Below, piece after piece: positions 33,879 through 42,639 of a DNA stretch of 64,000 nt. Position 1 is the first letter of the stretch, and each line of letters begins with the position of its first letter. Under the pieces are notes generated by a model. The model saw only the letters and a list, made by a program, of their open reading frames with translations. It was not told the origin of the DNA and ran no database searches. Origin of the DNA: WJMT01 sp964445575. GTDB taxonomy: Bacteria; Acidobacteriota; Aminicenantia; Aminicenantales; Aminicenantaceae. The stretch covers positions 62,001-126,000 of the forward strand of contig CAYULB010000001.1 of the NCBI GenBank assembly GCA_964445575.1, written 5' to 3'. Position numbers and translations under genes: made by a program.

Positions 33879-35927
33879 ATGAAAAAGATATTAAATTGCT
33901 TGCTTACCGTAGCTTTTTTAGTTCCTTTTTCATTTGCCCAGGGAAATTCTGACTACTATGAAGACAGCTACGCACGAATGAGTTATGTGAACGGCGATGT
34001 ATTTATTCAGAGAGCTGAAGACCTTGGCTATGAGGAAGGAGTGGTAAATTTAGTCCTTATTCAAGGAGATAAAATAGGGGCAAGAGAAGGTCGGACTGAA
34101 CTCCATCTTGGAGACGGCAATTATATACGAATAGACAGACACACTCAAATAGAGATGGTTAAAATGCCTGACCGAACCCAGGATGTAACAGGTGTCCATC
34201 TTTTATCAGGGAGCCTATTTCTTCGAATAAATTTTATTGAAGACAACCAGCTTGTAGAAGTCCATACTCCAGATGCTTCAGTCTATGTTTTGGAAGAAGG
34301 TCTTTATTACCTTTCAACACTCCAAAGCAATCCTACTGAGGTAAAAGTTTTTGAAGGGAGTGCTGAAGTGGCCGGAGAAGAAGGATCCCTATTATTAGAA
34401 GCAGAAGAAAAATTATTGGTTTCTAATGGCCGATTTGTTTCTCAGCCCACTTATTTTTATCCCAGTATGGACAGTAGTTTTGCTGAATGGAACCGTTCCA
34501 GAGATGCTTATTACAGCAGATATGTGGCTGGCACACATTATCTTCCTGAGGGAATGAGGGAATATGAAGCCGAACTTGCCTATGCCGGAGATTGGCGATA
34601 TCACAATCGTTATGGATATGTATGGATCCCTCAAAGAATTTCCATCTCCTGGAGACCCTATCTAAACGGGAGATGGGTGTGGTATCCAATAATAGGATGG
34701 ACTTGGATTTCTTATGACCCTTGGGGATGGTGTGTTTTTCATTATGGCAGATGGCATTGGAGCGTAAGCTTAGGGTGGTACTGGATTCCTACCAGAAGAT
34801 GGGGACCGGCTTGGGTTCACTGGTATCACGGCCCTGATTATATAGGTTGGGGCCCTTTGAGTTATTATGGATACCCCGGAGTGATCATCAACAATCACTA
34901 TTATGGGAATTATTATTACAATGACTACCCTTCAAACTCTGAGGCTCTGGTGGTTGTTCGTAAAGACCAGCTCCAGGCGAGAAATATCTCTGAAGTGGCG
35001 CTCAGTTCTTTAAGAGTATCCAGACTGAGTGATATAAAAATGAGTTCAGCACAGCCCAAGATCCAGCCTGCGCTGAATAAATCTTATGTGCGTTCTCAAG
35101 AAGCTGCTAAAGTCTTTTCGAGTGCCCGATCGCGGGAAGTCTCTAAGGTCTATTCTGCAGAACGTGCTCTTAAATCAACACCCCGGTTTGGGGACCTGAA
35201 TGGAAACCGGTCTTTAGAAGACAAAAAAGTTACCAATTCCCCTCGCTCTTCAGACATTTCAAAAACCATTACCTCATATCCATCGAGAAATGCCCAAAAA
35301 AACTCCGATTCCTTTAGAAAGACACTCTCTGCGTCTCCTTCTTCTAATAGGCGCTTTTCCAAACCAGAAGGGTCCTCTGATTCATCCCGGCTGAGACAGA
35401 ATGAGGCAATCAAACGCTACCCATCAAGAACATCTTCATCAAATGTGAGATTAAATTCATCCAGAAACATCGATTCTTCCAAAAGAAACTCCCGGCTAAG
35501 CTCAGGAAGCAGAAACATATCTTCTTCTTCATCCACGAGGTCATCTGTGAATAACAGGTTTTCTGCAACAAGGGATAATAACCGAGCCACAACTCGGGTC
35601 AATAGAAGCACTACCTCAAGAAGAGAACTTTCCTCCTCCCGAACCAGCACTTTGTCAAGATTAAGAAGCTCGTCTTCCCGAATAAGCAATCAGTCAACTC
35701 TAAGGAATTCGTCATCTAGAAGAATGAGTTCCCAGCCAACAGTGAGGAGTTCATCCTCCCAAATAAGTTCCCGGACAAAGGCTAGAAGTTCCTCCACCAG
35801 GATCAGTTCTGCACGCTCTTCCTCATCAAGTAGAGTCAGTAAATCTTCAAGTGCAGGGTCCCAAAGGTCCAGCCGGTCGAGTTCGTCTTCTCAAAGAAGT
35901 TCAACCAAGAGAAGCAAGAAAAAATAA
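33879..35927 (+). CDS. secreted FecR-domain protein with tryptophan-rich (DUF6600-like) domain and Ser/Arg tail
   Basis: 682 residues with a signal peptide (about 1-20). Residues about 35-165 form a FecR-like beta domain (SYVNGDVFIQRAED, GDGNYIRIDRHTQIEM, VYVLEEGLYYLS). Residues about 215-320 are an unusually aromatic domain with more than 20 Trp and many Tyr (YGYVWIPQRIS, GRWVWYPIIGWTWIS), as in DUF6600 proteins. From about 395 to the end the chain is low-complexity and very rich in Ser and Arg, therefore strongly basic. The protein should act in the periplasm or at the cell surface; the basic tail may bind polyanions such as DNA, LPS or exopolysaccharide (inference). It is driven by a sigma54 promoter. 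Confidence 0.85.
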   Translation: MKKILNCLLTVAFLVPFSFAQGNSDYYEDSYARMSYVNGDVFIQRAEDLGYEEGVVNLVLIQGDKIGAREGRTELHLGDGNYIRIDRHTQIEMVKMPDRTQDVTGVHLLSGSLFLRINFIEDNQLVEVHTPDASVYVLEEGLYYLSTLQSNPTEVKVFEGSAEVAGEEGSLLLEAEEKLLVSNGRFVSQPTYFYPSMDSSFAEWNRSRDAYYSRYVAGTHYLPEGMREYEAELAYAGDWRYHNRYGYVWIPQRISISWRPYLNGRWVWYPIIGWTWISYDPWGWCVFHYGRWHWSVSLGWYWIPTRRWGPAWVHWYHGPDYIGWGPLSYYGYPGVIINNHYYGNYYYNDYPSNSEALVVVRKDQLQARNISEVALSSLRVSRLSDIKMSSAQPKIQPALNKSYVRSQEAAKVFSSARSREVSKVYSAERALKSTPRFGDLNGNRSLEDKKVTNSPRSSDISKTITSYPSRNAQKNSDSFRKTLSASPSSNRRFSKPEGSSDSSRLRQNEAIKRYPSRTSSSNVRLNSSRNIDSSKRNSRLSSGSRNISSSSSTRSSVNNRFSATRDNNRATTRVNRSTTSRRELSSSRTSTLSRLRSSSSRISNQSTLRNSSSRRMSSQPTVRSSSSQISSRTKARSSSTRISSARSSSSSRVSKSSSAGSQRSSRSSSSSQRSSTKRSKKK

Positions 35928-35934
35928 ACAGCCA

Positions 35935-36235
35935 TCTTGGTCATTCAAGAGCCGAGATTGTACCATCATAATGAAATTCAGGCATGGTTGAAGCGACATT
36001 GAAGAAGAATGGCGTTAAAAATCTGAAGAAAGCACAAGCCATGCCTGAATTTCATTAAGCTTGCGTTTGTTCATTGTCCTTTTTAAACATTAAGCCTGTC
36101 TCTCTCCTTATGCACTGACCAAACCAAACAACTTAAAGAATCCGTAGAAACTGGAGAAACGAAACAAACTCTATCAACTCTAGTCATGCCCAGCGCCTTG
36201 CATCTGCAGCAACCTCGACGCGTGAATAATCCAAG
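35935..36235. repeat. dispersed element, copy E3 bounded by two B-type ends
   Basis: The left border (35935-35958, ...tcattca then agccgagattg) and right border (36184-36235, ...gcagcaacctcgac then gtgaataatccaag) are inverted versions of the B end found at 28690 and 47058-47105. Between them lies the hairpin repeat at 35969-36057. Together with 36236-36373 this fills the 446-bp space between genes; no reading frame of note is present. Confidence 0.65.
35969..36057. repeat. 19-bp perfect inverted repeat (hairpin)
   Basis: taatgaaattcaggcatgg (35969-35987) is the exact reverse complement of 36039-36057, with a 51-base loop. The first arm and loop start are similar to 291-323, and the second part to the minus strand of 28272-28326, so this hairpin is a recurring module. 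Confidence 0.75.
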
Positions 36236-36373
36236 TTAAATATATTTTGTTCTTTACTTTTTCCTTTTTCAATGGTATAAATTACCCTATCTTTTAACAA
36301 CGTTTGAAGCTTCGTCAAATCGAGATTTTTGCTGAGTTGGACCGATGACATTAAATGTTTGGAGGTATGAGTT

Positions 36374-37120
36374 ATGGTGATTGAAAAAACTAAATTGAAC
36401 AGGATATCCTGGATGTTCTGTGCTGCCGTATTGGTTTTTGCTTTTGTGATTGCAGGAACCACGTCATGTGGGAAAGCAGAGAGAGATGCTTCTTCCAAGG
36501 AAGTCGACAAAGAAGGCATTATAGAATTTGAAGGAACTGTAGAGGTTGAAGTAGGGAAATATATTTACATTCCTGAGGCTGGGGGATTTGATATTGTGAT
36601 TCAGGGTAATCTTGAGTCAGAAAATATGGATACTTTGGAAGGCAAAAAAGTAAGAGGAGAAGGCAGAATTGATGAAAACAATCCTTCCAGTCTTATCGCA
36701 GACACTCTTGAGGTTCAAGACGAGGAGGGCGGTTGGAGAAATATTTTTACCCGAACCGAAGAGCCGGTTTTAGATGATTATGTGAGTCCAGAGCAAAGAG
36801 AAGAATTCTCTCCCATTGAAGGTTTAGCCTATAATAAAAAGGACACGTGGGAAGGGAAAGAAAAAGCAAAAGTTTACGGGGAACTTTCTGAGACAGAAGA
36901 GGGACAGAAAATAATTGTCTATGATCCGGAGAGTGACGAAGAACTCGGTAGTATCATTGTGGATAACATAACTGATTTTACTAAATTTTATATTCAAAAG
37001 CTGAGACTCTTTGACAAATTATATTTTTATGTCTATTTAAAGGAAACCGTGGATTGGAGCGTCCGGAGAAGAACAAGAGAAATGTTTCATGCGGATGTCA
37101 TATTTGCGGGATTGTACTAA
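36374..37120 (+). CDS. lipoprotein of unknown function
   Basis: 248 residues. A hydrophobic segment (about 13-31) ends in GTTSCG, an acceptable lipobox, so the mature protein is probably lipid-anchored. The acidic region after it (EGIIEFEGTVEVEVGKYIYIP, about 55-115) looks like a small OB-type beta barrel with VRGEGRIDENN and SLIADTLEVQD strands; the C-terminal half (about 150-248) may be a second related domain. GGAGG lies 9-10 bases before the ATG and a strong terminator follows. I recognise no family. Confidence 0.7.
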   Translation: MVIEKTKLNRISWMFCAAVLVFAFVIAGTTSCGKAERDASSKEVDKEGIIEFEGTVEVEVGKYIYIPEAGGFDIVIQGNLESENMDTLEGKKVRGEGRIDENNPSSLIADTLEVQDEEGGWRNIFTRTEEPVLDDYVSPEQREEFSPIEGLAYNKKDTWEGKEKAKVYGELSETEEGQKIIVYDPESDEELGSIIVDNITDFTKFYIQKLRLFDKLYFYVYLKETVDWSVRRRTREMFHADVIFAGLY

Positions 37121-37165
37121 CCCATTTCATTCTAAGCCCTTTTAAGAAGATCATGAGAATATTTT

Positions 37166-37190
37166 AGAGCCCTGAAAAAGGGCTCTATTT
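37166..37190. terminator. intrinsic terminator between convergent genes
   Basis: Perfect 8-bp stem agagccct/agggctct (37166-37173, 37179-37186) with loop gaaaa and attttgcc after it; reading leftward the hairpin is followed by aaaatattc, so it may serve both the lipoprotein and the amidase genes. Confidence 0.8.
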
Positions 37191-37210
37191 TGCCTTATTT
37201 GAGAGGGGGA

Positions 37211-38899
37211 CTACTTTTCTACAGTTATTTCGAGAGGCTCTTTAAGTTGGGAAAGGTCTGGATGTTTTTTGTGGAAATCAAATTCATCCTGCAGAGCTTT
37301 GGCAACGCGTAACAGGTTGCCTTCTTCAAAAAGGCTTCCTACAAGAGTGATGCTGGCAGGGCTGTTCTCTTCATCAAATCCGTTCGGGATCACCACAGAT
37401 GGGTGACCCGTAAGGTTAGTAAGAAGAAGGTTGTCTCCTGAAGAGGTGGGGGCTAAGTAAACATCTATTTCATTCATTTTTTCTGCCATTTCTTCCATCA
37501 ATATTCTTCTCAATCTATTTGCTTGGATGTATTCAACAGCAGGGATAAACCTGGCCTGTCTGAATGAATTTGGCCATGCCCATTTTGACTGGCGGACCAG
37601 AAGGTCATCTTCACTGCTTCGAGTGAGTTGATCAAATGCAGCTGCGGCTTCGGCTACCAGGATAAATCTCATGGATTCTATGGGCAGCTCTGGAAGTTCC
37701 AGTGGAATAAGCTCCACACCCATGTTTTCTAGAGCTTTGATAGAGGCTGAATCATTTTCACTGTTTTTATATTCTTTTTCAAAAGCACTTTTTAAATATC
37801 CTATTTTTAGTTTTTTTAGGTCGGCATGGGGACTCCAGTTAAACGGATAATCCTTTACACTGAGGTCTTTTCCATCAGGGCCGTAAATGGCATTGAATAC
37901 CAGCGCGCAGTCCTCAGCTGTCCTGCATATAGGTCCGATTTTATCCATACTCCAGCTGAGAGACATCGCCCCATACCGGCTGACACGGCCAAAGGTTGGC
38001 CTAAAACCTGTCACTCCGCATCGGGTGGAGGGGGATACAATAGAACCAAGGGTTTCTGTCCCAATAGAAAATCCCACCAGACCTGCAGCTGTGGCAGCAG
38101 CTGAACCTGCTGATGAACCACTGGAGCCTTGATCAATATTCCATGGATTGCGGGTTTTCTCTTTAAACCAGACATCTCCCATAGCTAGAGCTCCTAAGGA
38201 TAGTTTTGCTACCAGCACTGCACCGGATTGTTCCAGCTTCTTGACCACTGTAGCATCTTCATCAAACACCTGATTTTTATAGGGGGTAGCACCCCATGTG
38301 GTCTTGATTCCTTTTGTAGACAGCAGGTCCTTTGCTCCCCAGGGGATGCCGTGAAGGGGGCCTCTATAAAGACCAGATGAAATTTCTTCATCAGCTTTTT
38401 CTGCCTGTTGGAGAGCTAATTCTTCGGTCAAAGTGACCACACAGTTCAGTATTGGGCCGTATTTTTTAAGCCGCTTGATATAAAGCTGGGTAAGCTGAGT
38501 GGAAGTGATTTTTCTTTGTTTAATCAATTGAGAAAGGTCTGAAACAGGATAAAAAGCAAGCTGTTCAAAATTTTCGGGCATGTGGATGTCATGATTATCA
38601 AAGTGAACAAATTGCTTTTCTTTTATTAAAGATTTATTTTGAAAAGTGAGGGGATCAAAAATTAAAGGGAGGGGAACATTGTTTTCAATATCTATTTTCC
38701 TTAAATTATCATAAGCCTCTCTGTTTCTTTCCACAGCATCTAACATCATTTTTCGTTCTTTAGGAGTGAATTTAATCCCGATGATTTTTTCCGCAGCTTT
38801 AATATGATGAGAAGAAATTTCATTTTCTTTTGGGGAAAAGAGGACAAACAAAACAATGACCACAGCAATAAAAGCTAACAGAAACAAATATTTTTTCAT
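37211..38899 (-). CDS. amidase-signature family amidase, membrane-anchored or exported
   Basis: 562 residues with an N-terminal hydrophobic anchor or signal (5-22). The amidase catalytic elements are present: Lys in WGAKDLLSTKG, the Gly/Ser stretch GSSGSSAGSAAATAAGL with the cis-Ser, and the nucleophile region GTETLGSIVSPSTRCGVTGFRP (usual form GTDTGGSIRIPA). About 110 extra residues precede the domain. It hydrolyses an amide of unknown type. The gene begins 18 bases after the zinc-ribbon gene on the same strand. GatA function is unlikely because no gatB/gatC is nearby and the protein is exported. Confidence 0.9.
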   Translation of the reverse strand: MKKYLFLLAFIAVVIVLFVLFSPKENEISSHHIKAAEKIIGIKFTPKERKMMLDAVERNREAYDNLRKIDIENNVPLPLIFDPLTFQNKSLIKEKQFVHFDNHDIHMPENFEQLAFYPVSDLSQLIKQRKITSTQLTQLYIKRLKKYGPILNCVVTLTEELALQQAEKADEEISSGLYRGPLHGIPWGAKDLLSTKGIKTTWGATPYKNQVFDEDATVVKKLEQSGAVLVAKLSLGALAMGDVWFKEKTRNPWNIDQGSSGSSAGSAAATAAGLVGFSIGTETLGSIVSPSTRCGVTGFRPTFGRVSRYGAMSLSWSMDKIGPICRTAEDCALVFNAIYGPDGKDLSVKDYPFNWSPHADLKKLKIGYLKSAFEKEYKNSENDSASIKALENMGVELIPLELPELPIESMRFILVAEAAAAFDQLTRSSEDDLLVRQSKWAWPNSFRQARFIPAVEYIQANRLRRILMEEMAEKMNEIDVYLAPTSSGDNLLLTNLTGHPSVVIPNGFDEENSPASITLVGSLFEEGNLLRVAKALQDEFDFHKKHPDLSQLKEPLEITVEK

Positions 38900-38917
38900 T
38901 TTTAAGGCTCCTTTTGG

Positions 38918-39253
38918 TTAATGGATATTTTTTTGTTTTTTAATGATAAATCGGTATGTTAACATTCCTGCGATTATAGACAGGGCAATCCAGATCAGTT
39001 TCATCTGACTGCTTTCAAAATGAATAAACAGGTTTATGATAAAGCCTGTTAAGACAAGAAATACCGTGATGAAAAGAGAAACGGTGACCGGCATAAAAAA
39101 TAAGGACAGACAGCCTCTTTCCTCATCTTCGGAATTCCCGTGAGATTCATTGAACGTCCGGTCTTCTTCTGGTTCCCAATAAGGAGAGCTGCATTTGGGA
39201 CAAATCTTTTTATCTTCAGGAAAACAGTGGTCGCAAAAAGGACACTTCTTCAT
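38918..39253 (-). CDS. zinc-ribbon membrane protein
   Basis: 111 residues. The chosen ATG at 39253 is decided by the promoter: an earlier ATG at 39289 would lie upstream of the predicted transcription start. The protein begins MKKCPFCDHCFPEDKKICP with three C-x2-C type half-sites (CPFC, CPKC), a double zinc-ribbon, then an acidic linker and two membrane helices (about 50-75 and 80-100). Such proteins are common and their role is unknown. It precedes the amidase gene by 18 bases. Confidence 0.7.
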   Translation of the reverse strand: MKKCPFCDHCFPEDKKICPKCSSPYWEPEEDRTFNESHGNSEDEERGCLSLFFMPVTVSLFITVFLVLTGFIINLFIHFESSQMKLIWIALSIIAGMLTYRFIIKKQKNIH

Positions 39254-39265
39254 GGCTGTGTCCCG

Positions 39266-39294
39266 CTTATAACACAGCAGATAACACATGTCAA
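39266..39294 (-). promoter_or_regulatory. sigma70-type promoter of the zinc-ribbon/amidase unit
   Basis: On the minus strand: TTGACA (39294-39289), 17-base spacer, TATAAG (39271-39266). The expected start is near 39259, giving a leader of only about 6 bases before the ATG at 39253. Confidence 0.65.
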
Positions 39295-39355
39295 TTTGAG
39301 TTGTCTGTGGAAATTTATTAGAATAATTAAAAATTATTAAAAGGGACAGACTGCA

Positions 39356-39961
39356 ATGATTAGAACCGTGATATCGGATATGGGAAATGTGCTCCTTGCT
39401 TTTGATGTTTTGGTCTTTTTAAATGAAATTGCAAAATATTCTTCAATGAAAAACAAAGAAGTACTGGAGGTTCCTTTTCTTCATGATGGGCTGATAGAGG
39501 CGTTTTGTAAAGGAAACATAGGGCCGAAAAAATACTACCGGGAGATGGGGAAAATATTTAAAGCAGATATTGAATATCAGGATTTTATCAATATTTACTG
39601 TAATATCTTTTCACTCAATTCTTCTGTGGTGAAAACCTTGACTCGACTCAAGGGAAAAAACAAATTGATTTTGCTGTCAAATACAGATACCCTCCATTTT
39701 AATTTTATAAAAAAAAGATATCCTGAAATATTTATATTTGATGATTACATTCTTTCTTATAAGATTGGAAGTGTTAAGCCTGAGACAGAAATATTTGATG
39801 TGGCTTTAGACAGGTCTGAAACAAAACCTGAAGAAATTGTGTTTATAGATGATATGAAAGAGAACATCCAGGCTGCTAAAAAAATAGGAATGAAAACAAT
39901 CCATTTCCATCCGAAAATGGACTTGAAATCAGAACTGAAAAAACTTGGCATGTGTTTTTAA
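39356..39961 (+). CDS. HAD-family hydrolase (YihX-like phosphatase)
   Basis: 201 residues with HAD motifs: motif I VISDMGNVLLAF (nucleophile Asp about 8, second Asp position occupied by Gly, as in the DxGNVL subgroup), motif II LILLSNTD, Lys in YKIGSVKPE and motif IV FIDDMKENIQAAK. The YihX/HAD-IA subgroup dephosphorylates sugar phosphates such as glucose-1-phosphate, but the substrate here is unknown. Its stop overlaps the end of the convergent yjbQ gene by 4 bases. Confidence 0.88.
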   Translation: MIRTVISDMGNVLLAFDVLVFLNEIAKYSSMKNKEVLEVPFLHDGLIEAFCKGNIGPKKYYREMGKIFKADIEYQDFINIYCNIFSLNSSVVKTLTRLKGKNKLILLSNTDTLHFNFIKKRYPEIFIFDDYILSYKIGSVKPETEIFDVALDRSETKPEEIVFIDDMKENIQAAKKIGMKTIHFHPKMDLKSELKKLGMCF

Positions 39962-40353
39962 TCTGGAATTATTTTCACATAAAACTGTCTATTTCTGGGC
40001 CCATCAAATTCGCAGAAGAAAACCCCCTGCCATCTCCCCAAGACCAGGCTGCTGTTTTCTATCAGTATTCCTACGGAGGGCCCGATCAGGCTCGCCTTGA
40101 CATGAGCGGGAGAGTTGCCTTCGGCGTGGGTGTAAGGATAGGAATCAGGGACACTTTTTTTCAATGTCATAAGAATATCTTTTTTTACCGATGGGTCTGC
40201 ATTTTCATTTATGGTAATACCTGCTGTGGTGTGGGGAACATAGATCATACAGATGCCGGATTTTATTCCCACGGATTTTACTGTTTCGCGGATTGCAGAA
40301 GTCACATCAAGGAATTCTTCTTTTTGGTTTGTTTTTATGTTTAAAATATTCAT
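39958..40353 (-). CDS. yjbQ: YjbQ/UPF0047 family protein
   Basis: 131 residues with the hallmark segments of the family: GICMIYVPHTTAGITINENAD, YTHAEGNSPAHVKASLIG and ENSSLVLGRWQGVFFCEFDGPR. Family members are trimeric and E. coli YjbQ has thiamine-phosphate synthase side activity; the true role is unclear. Length matches the family. Convergent with the HAD hydrolase gene. Confidence 0.93.
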   Translation of the reverse strand: MNILNIKTNQKEEFLDVTSAIRETVKSVGIKSGICMIYVPHTTAGITINENADPSVKKDILMTLKKSVPDSYPYTHAEGNSPAHVKASLIGPSVGILIENSSLVLGRWQGVFFCEFDGPRNRQFYVKIIPD

Positions 40354-40421
40354 TTTTTATGGAAAATTAGATTAAATATTTTAACATAAATGCATTTTTT
40401 TTAAAAAATTTATTTTTGTTC

Positions 40422-40450
40422 TTGACAATGAGCAAAAACAGGTATAAATT
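40422..40450 (+). promoter_or_regulatory. sigma70-type promoter of the nrdD operon
   Basis: TTGACA (40422-40427), then TAAATT at 40445-40450 with a 17-base spacer (TATAAA two bases earlier gives 15). The transcript would start near 40457, directly at the first NrdR-like box. Confidence 0.6.
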
Positions 40451-40460
40451 TTTAATAAAG

Positions 40461-40508
40461 CTACAATATTTAGTGTTTTATATGTCAGTTGCATACAATA
40501 TATGGATA
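40461..40508 (+). promoter_or_regulatory. paired NrdR-like boxes
   Basis: Two sites with cores CAATATTTAG (40464-40473) and CAATATATGG (40496-40505) fit the NrdR consensus core CwAtATaTwG at 9 of 10 positions each. Their starts are 32 bases apart, three helical turns, as is usual for NrdR tandem boxes. They overlap the expected transcription start of nrdD, so the ATP-cone repressor NrdR (not in this window) would block transcription. Confidence 0.7.
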
Positions 40509-40565
40509 TTTTTTCATAGAGTGCCCTTTTTAGGGATGGAAATGAAAAAATGAAAGGAGGCCTTG

Positions 40566-42638
40566 GTGGCTGGAACGATCACAAGAATTAGAAAAAGAGA
40601 TGGGAAAATCACTGATTTTATCCAAGAAAAGATTACCAAAGCGATTTATAAAGCTATGGAATCTAAGGGAATTATGGATAAGAACGTGGCTAAAAGCGTT
40701 TCAGATATTGTGATTTTTGTACTTGAGGATAAATTTGGGGGGTATACCGTTCCATCTGTGGAGCAGATACAGGATATTGTTGAGATGGTGCTTATGAAAA
40801 AGGGATATCATGAAGTGGCCAAGGCTTACATTCTCTATCGAGATAGACACAAAGAGATTCGAGAAGCAAAGAAGATAGGGATAAATTTAGAAAGGTTAAT
40901 CAAGGATTACATCAACGATTACGATTGGAAAGTCAGGGAGAACAGCAACGAGGGAGACATGAGCTTTTCTGGTTTAAACGCCAGGATTTCTGGCGAAGTG
41001 CTTGCTAATTTTGCCTTGAATCAGATTTACTCTGAAAATATAAAAAGAGCCCATATAGGCGGAGACCTACATATTCATGACCTTTCCTACCCTATCGTAG
41101 GATATTGTGCTGGCTGGTCAATGGAGAACTTATTGCGGAAGGGGTTTGGTCATGTGTCGAATCAGGTCCATTCATTTCCGGCAAAGCATTTAGAAACCGC
41201 CACTCTTCATATGGTTAATTTCATAGGGACGATGCAAGGCGAATTTGCCGGAGCACAGGCTTTCTCAAGTGTGGATACGTTTCTAGCTCCCTTTGTCAGA
41301 GAGGATGAGCTTGATTATGAGGGAGTGAAGCAGGATATTCAGAAATTGATTTTTGGTCTGAATGTGCCGTCAAGATGGGGATGGCAGACTCCTTTTTCTA
41401 ATTTGACCTTTGATTGGACAGTGCCTGAGGACATGAAAGATAAAAAGGTCATTATAGGAGGGGAAGAAAGAGAATCAGCCTATGGAGAATATCAAAAAGA
41501 GATGGACATGATCAATAAAGCATTTCTTGAGCTTATGCTGGAGGGGGACCAAAAAGGGCGTGTTTTTACCTTCCCTATCCCCACCTATAACATTACCAAG
41601 GATTTTAATTGGAATGCTCCGGCCGCCGAGTTGTTGTTTGAGGCGACTGCTAAATATGGGATCCCTTACTTTCAGAATTATTTTGGGACAGATATAGACC
41701 CGGGTGACATTCGGGCCATGTGCTGTCGGCTTAATCTAGACCAGAGAGAGCTGATGCAGAGACCTGGAAACATATGGGGACCTGGGGACTCCACAGGGTC
41801 CATAGGCGTGGCGACCATAAACCTAAACAGAATAGGATATGAATCTTCAACTGAAGATGAATTTTTCAGCCGACTTAAACACATGATGGTTCTGGCAAAG
41901 GAAGCTTTAGAGACAAAAAGAGAAGTGGTGAATAACACTTTAGAAAAAGGTCTCGTTCCTTATACTAAAGTCTATTTGGGGCATTTTGATAACCATTTTT
42001 CGACCATAGGGATAGTGGGAATGCATGAAGCATGCCTTAATTTTTTAAACAAAGGAATCAGCCACTCAGAAGCAAAGGATTTTACCCAAAGAGTGCTTGT
42101 GTTTATGAGAGAGACTCTTCAAGATTTTCAAGAGGAAACCGGAAATCTTTATAACCTCGAGGCCACACCAGCAGAATCCACTTCCTACCGGCTGGCAAGA
42201 TTAGATAGGCAGAAATACATGAACATAAAAACTTCTGGAACGGATAAACATCCCTACTTGACCAACTCCACTCAGCTTAACGTAGATGCCACGAGAGATA
42301 TCTTTGAAGCCTTAGAACATCAGAAGGATATACAGTCTTACTATACCGGAGGAACCATTTTCCATGCTTTTCTTCCTGAATCTGTGGATAAAGATACTAC
42401 CCGCAAAATTGTTATGAAAATCGCTGAAACAAAACTTCCTTATTTCAGCATAACTCCGACTTTCAGTGTATGTCTCGATCATGGATATATTAAAGGGGAA
42501 GAAAATCTCTGCCCAGAGTGTGGAGAAGTTACCGAGGTTTATTCCAGAATAGTGGGCTATCTGAGGCCTATATCCACATGGAATGACGGGAAAAAGCAGG
42601 AGTTTTCTGAGAGAATAACTTTTCAGAAAGTGGGTTGA
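40566..42638 (+). CDS. nrdD: anaerobic ribonucleoside-triphosphate reductase, class III (NrdD)
   Basis: 690 residues. Residues about 1-95 are the ATP-cone allosteric domain (ITRIRKRDGKITDF). The catalytic barrel follows, with GDLHIHDLSYP and AQAFSSVDTFLAPF. Near the end are the cysteines of the zinc site (SVCLDHG and LCPECGEVTEVYSR) and the glycyl-radical loop RIVGYLRPISTWNDGK. It makes deoxyribonucleotides without oxygen after activation by NrdG. I choose the GTG at 40566 because AAAGGAGG (to 40560) stands five bases before it; the TTG one codon upstream is too close. The gene leads a nucleotide-metabolism operon. Confidence 0.96.
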   Translation: MAGTITRIRKRDGKITDFIQEKITKAIYKAMESKGIMDKNVAKSVSDIVIFVLEDKFGGYTVPSVEQIQDIVEMVLMKKGYHEVAKAYILYRDRHKEIREAKKIGINLERLIKDYINDYDWKVRENSNEGDMSFSGLNARISGEVLANFALNQIYSENIKRAHIGGDLHIHDLSYPIVGYCAGWSMENLLRKGFGHVSNQVHSFPAKHLETATLHMVNFIGTMQGEFAGAQAFSSVDTFLAPFVREDELDYEGVKQDIQKLIFGLNVPSRWGWQTPFSNLTFDWTVPEDMKDKKVIIGGEERESAYGEYQKEMDMINKAFLELMLEGDQKGRVFTFPIPTYNITKDFNWNAPAAELLFEATAKYGIPYFQNYFGTDIDPGDIRAMCCRLNLDQRELMQRPGNIWGPGDSTGSIGVATINLNRIGYESSTEDEFFSRLKHMMVLAKEALETKREVVNNTLEKGLVPYTKVYLGHFDNHFSTIGIVGMHEACLNFLNKGISHSEAKDFTQRVLVFMRETLQDFQEETGNLYNLEATPAESTSYRLARLDRQKYMNIKTSGTDKHPYLTNSTQLNVDATRDIFEALEHQKDIQSYYTGGTIFHAFLPESVDKDTTRKIVMKIAETKLPYFSITPTFSVCLDHGYIKGEENLCPECGEVTEVYSRIVGYLRPISTWNDGKKQEFSERITFQKVG

Positions 42639-42639
42639 T

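Noticed and set aside
35150..35689. Antisense frames opposite the Ser/Arg-rich tail
   Set aside because: Low-complexity codons leave the other strand free of stops; Leu/Glu-rich products without domains.
40563..40565. TTG as nrdD start
   Set aside because: Only two bases from the end of AAAGGAGG; the GTG at 40566 has normal spacing.
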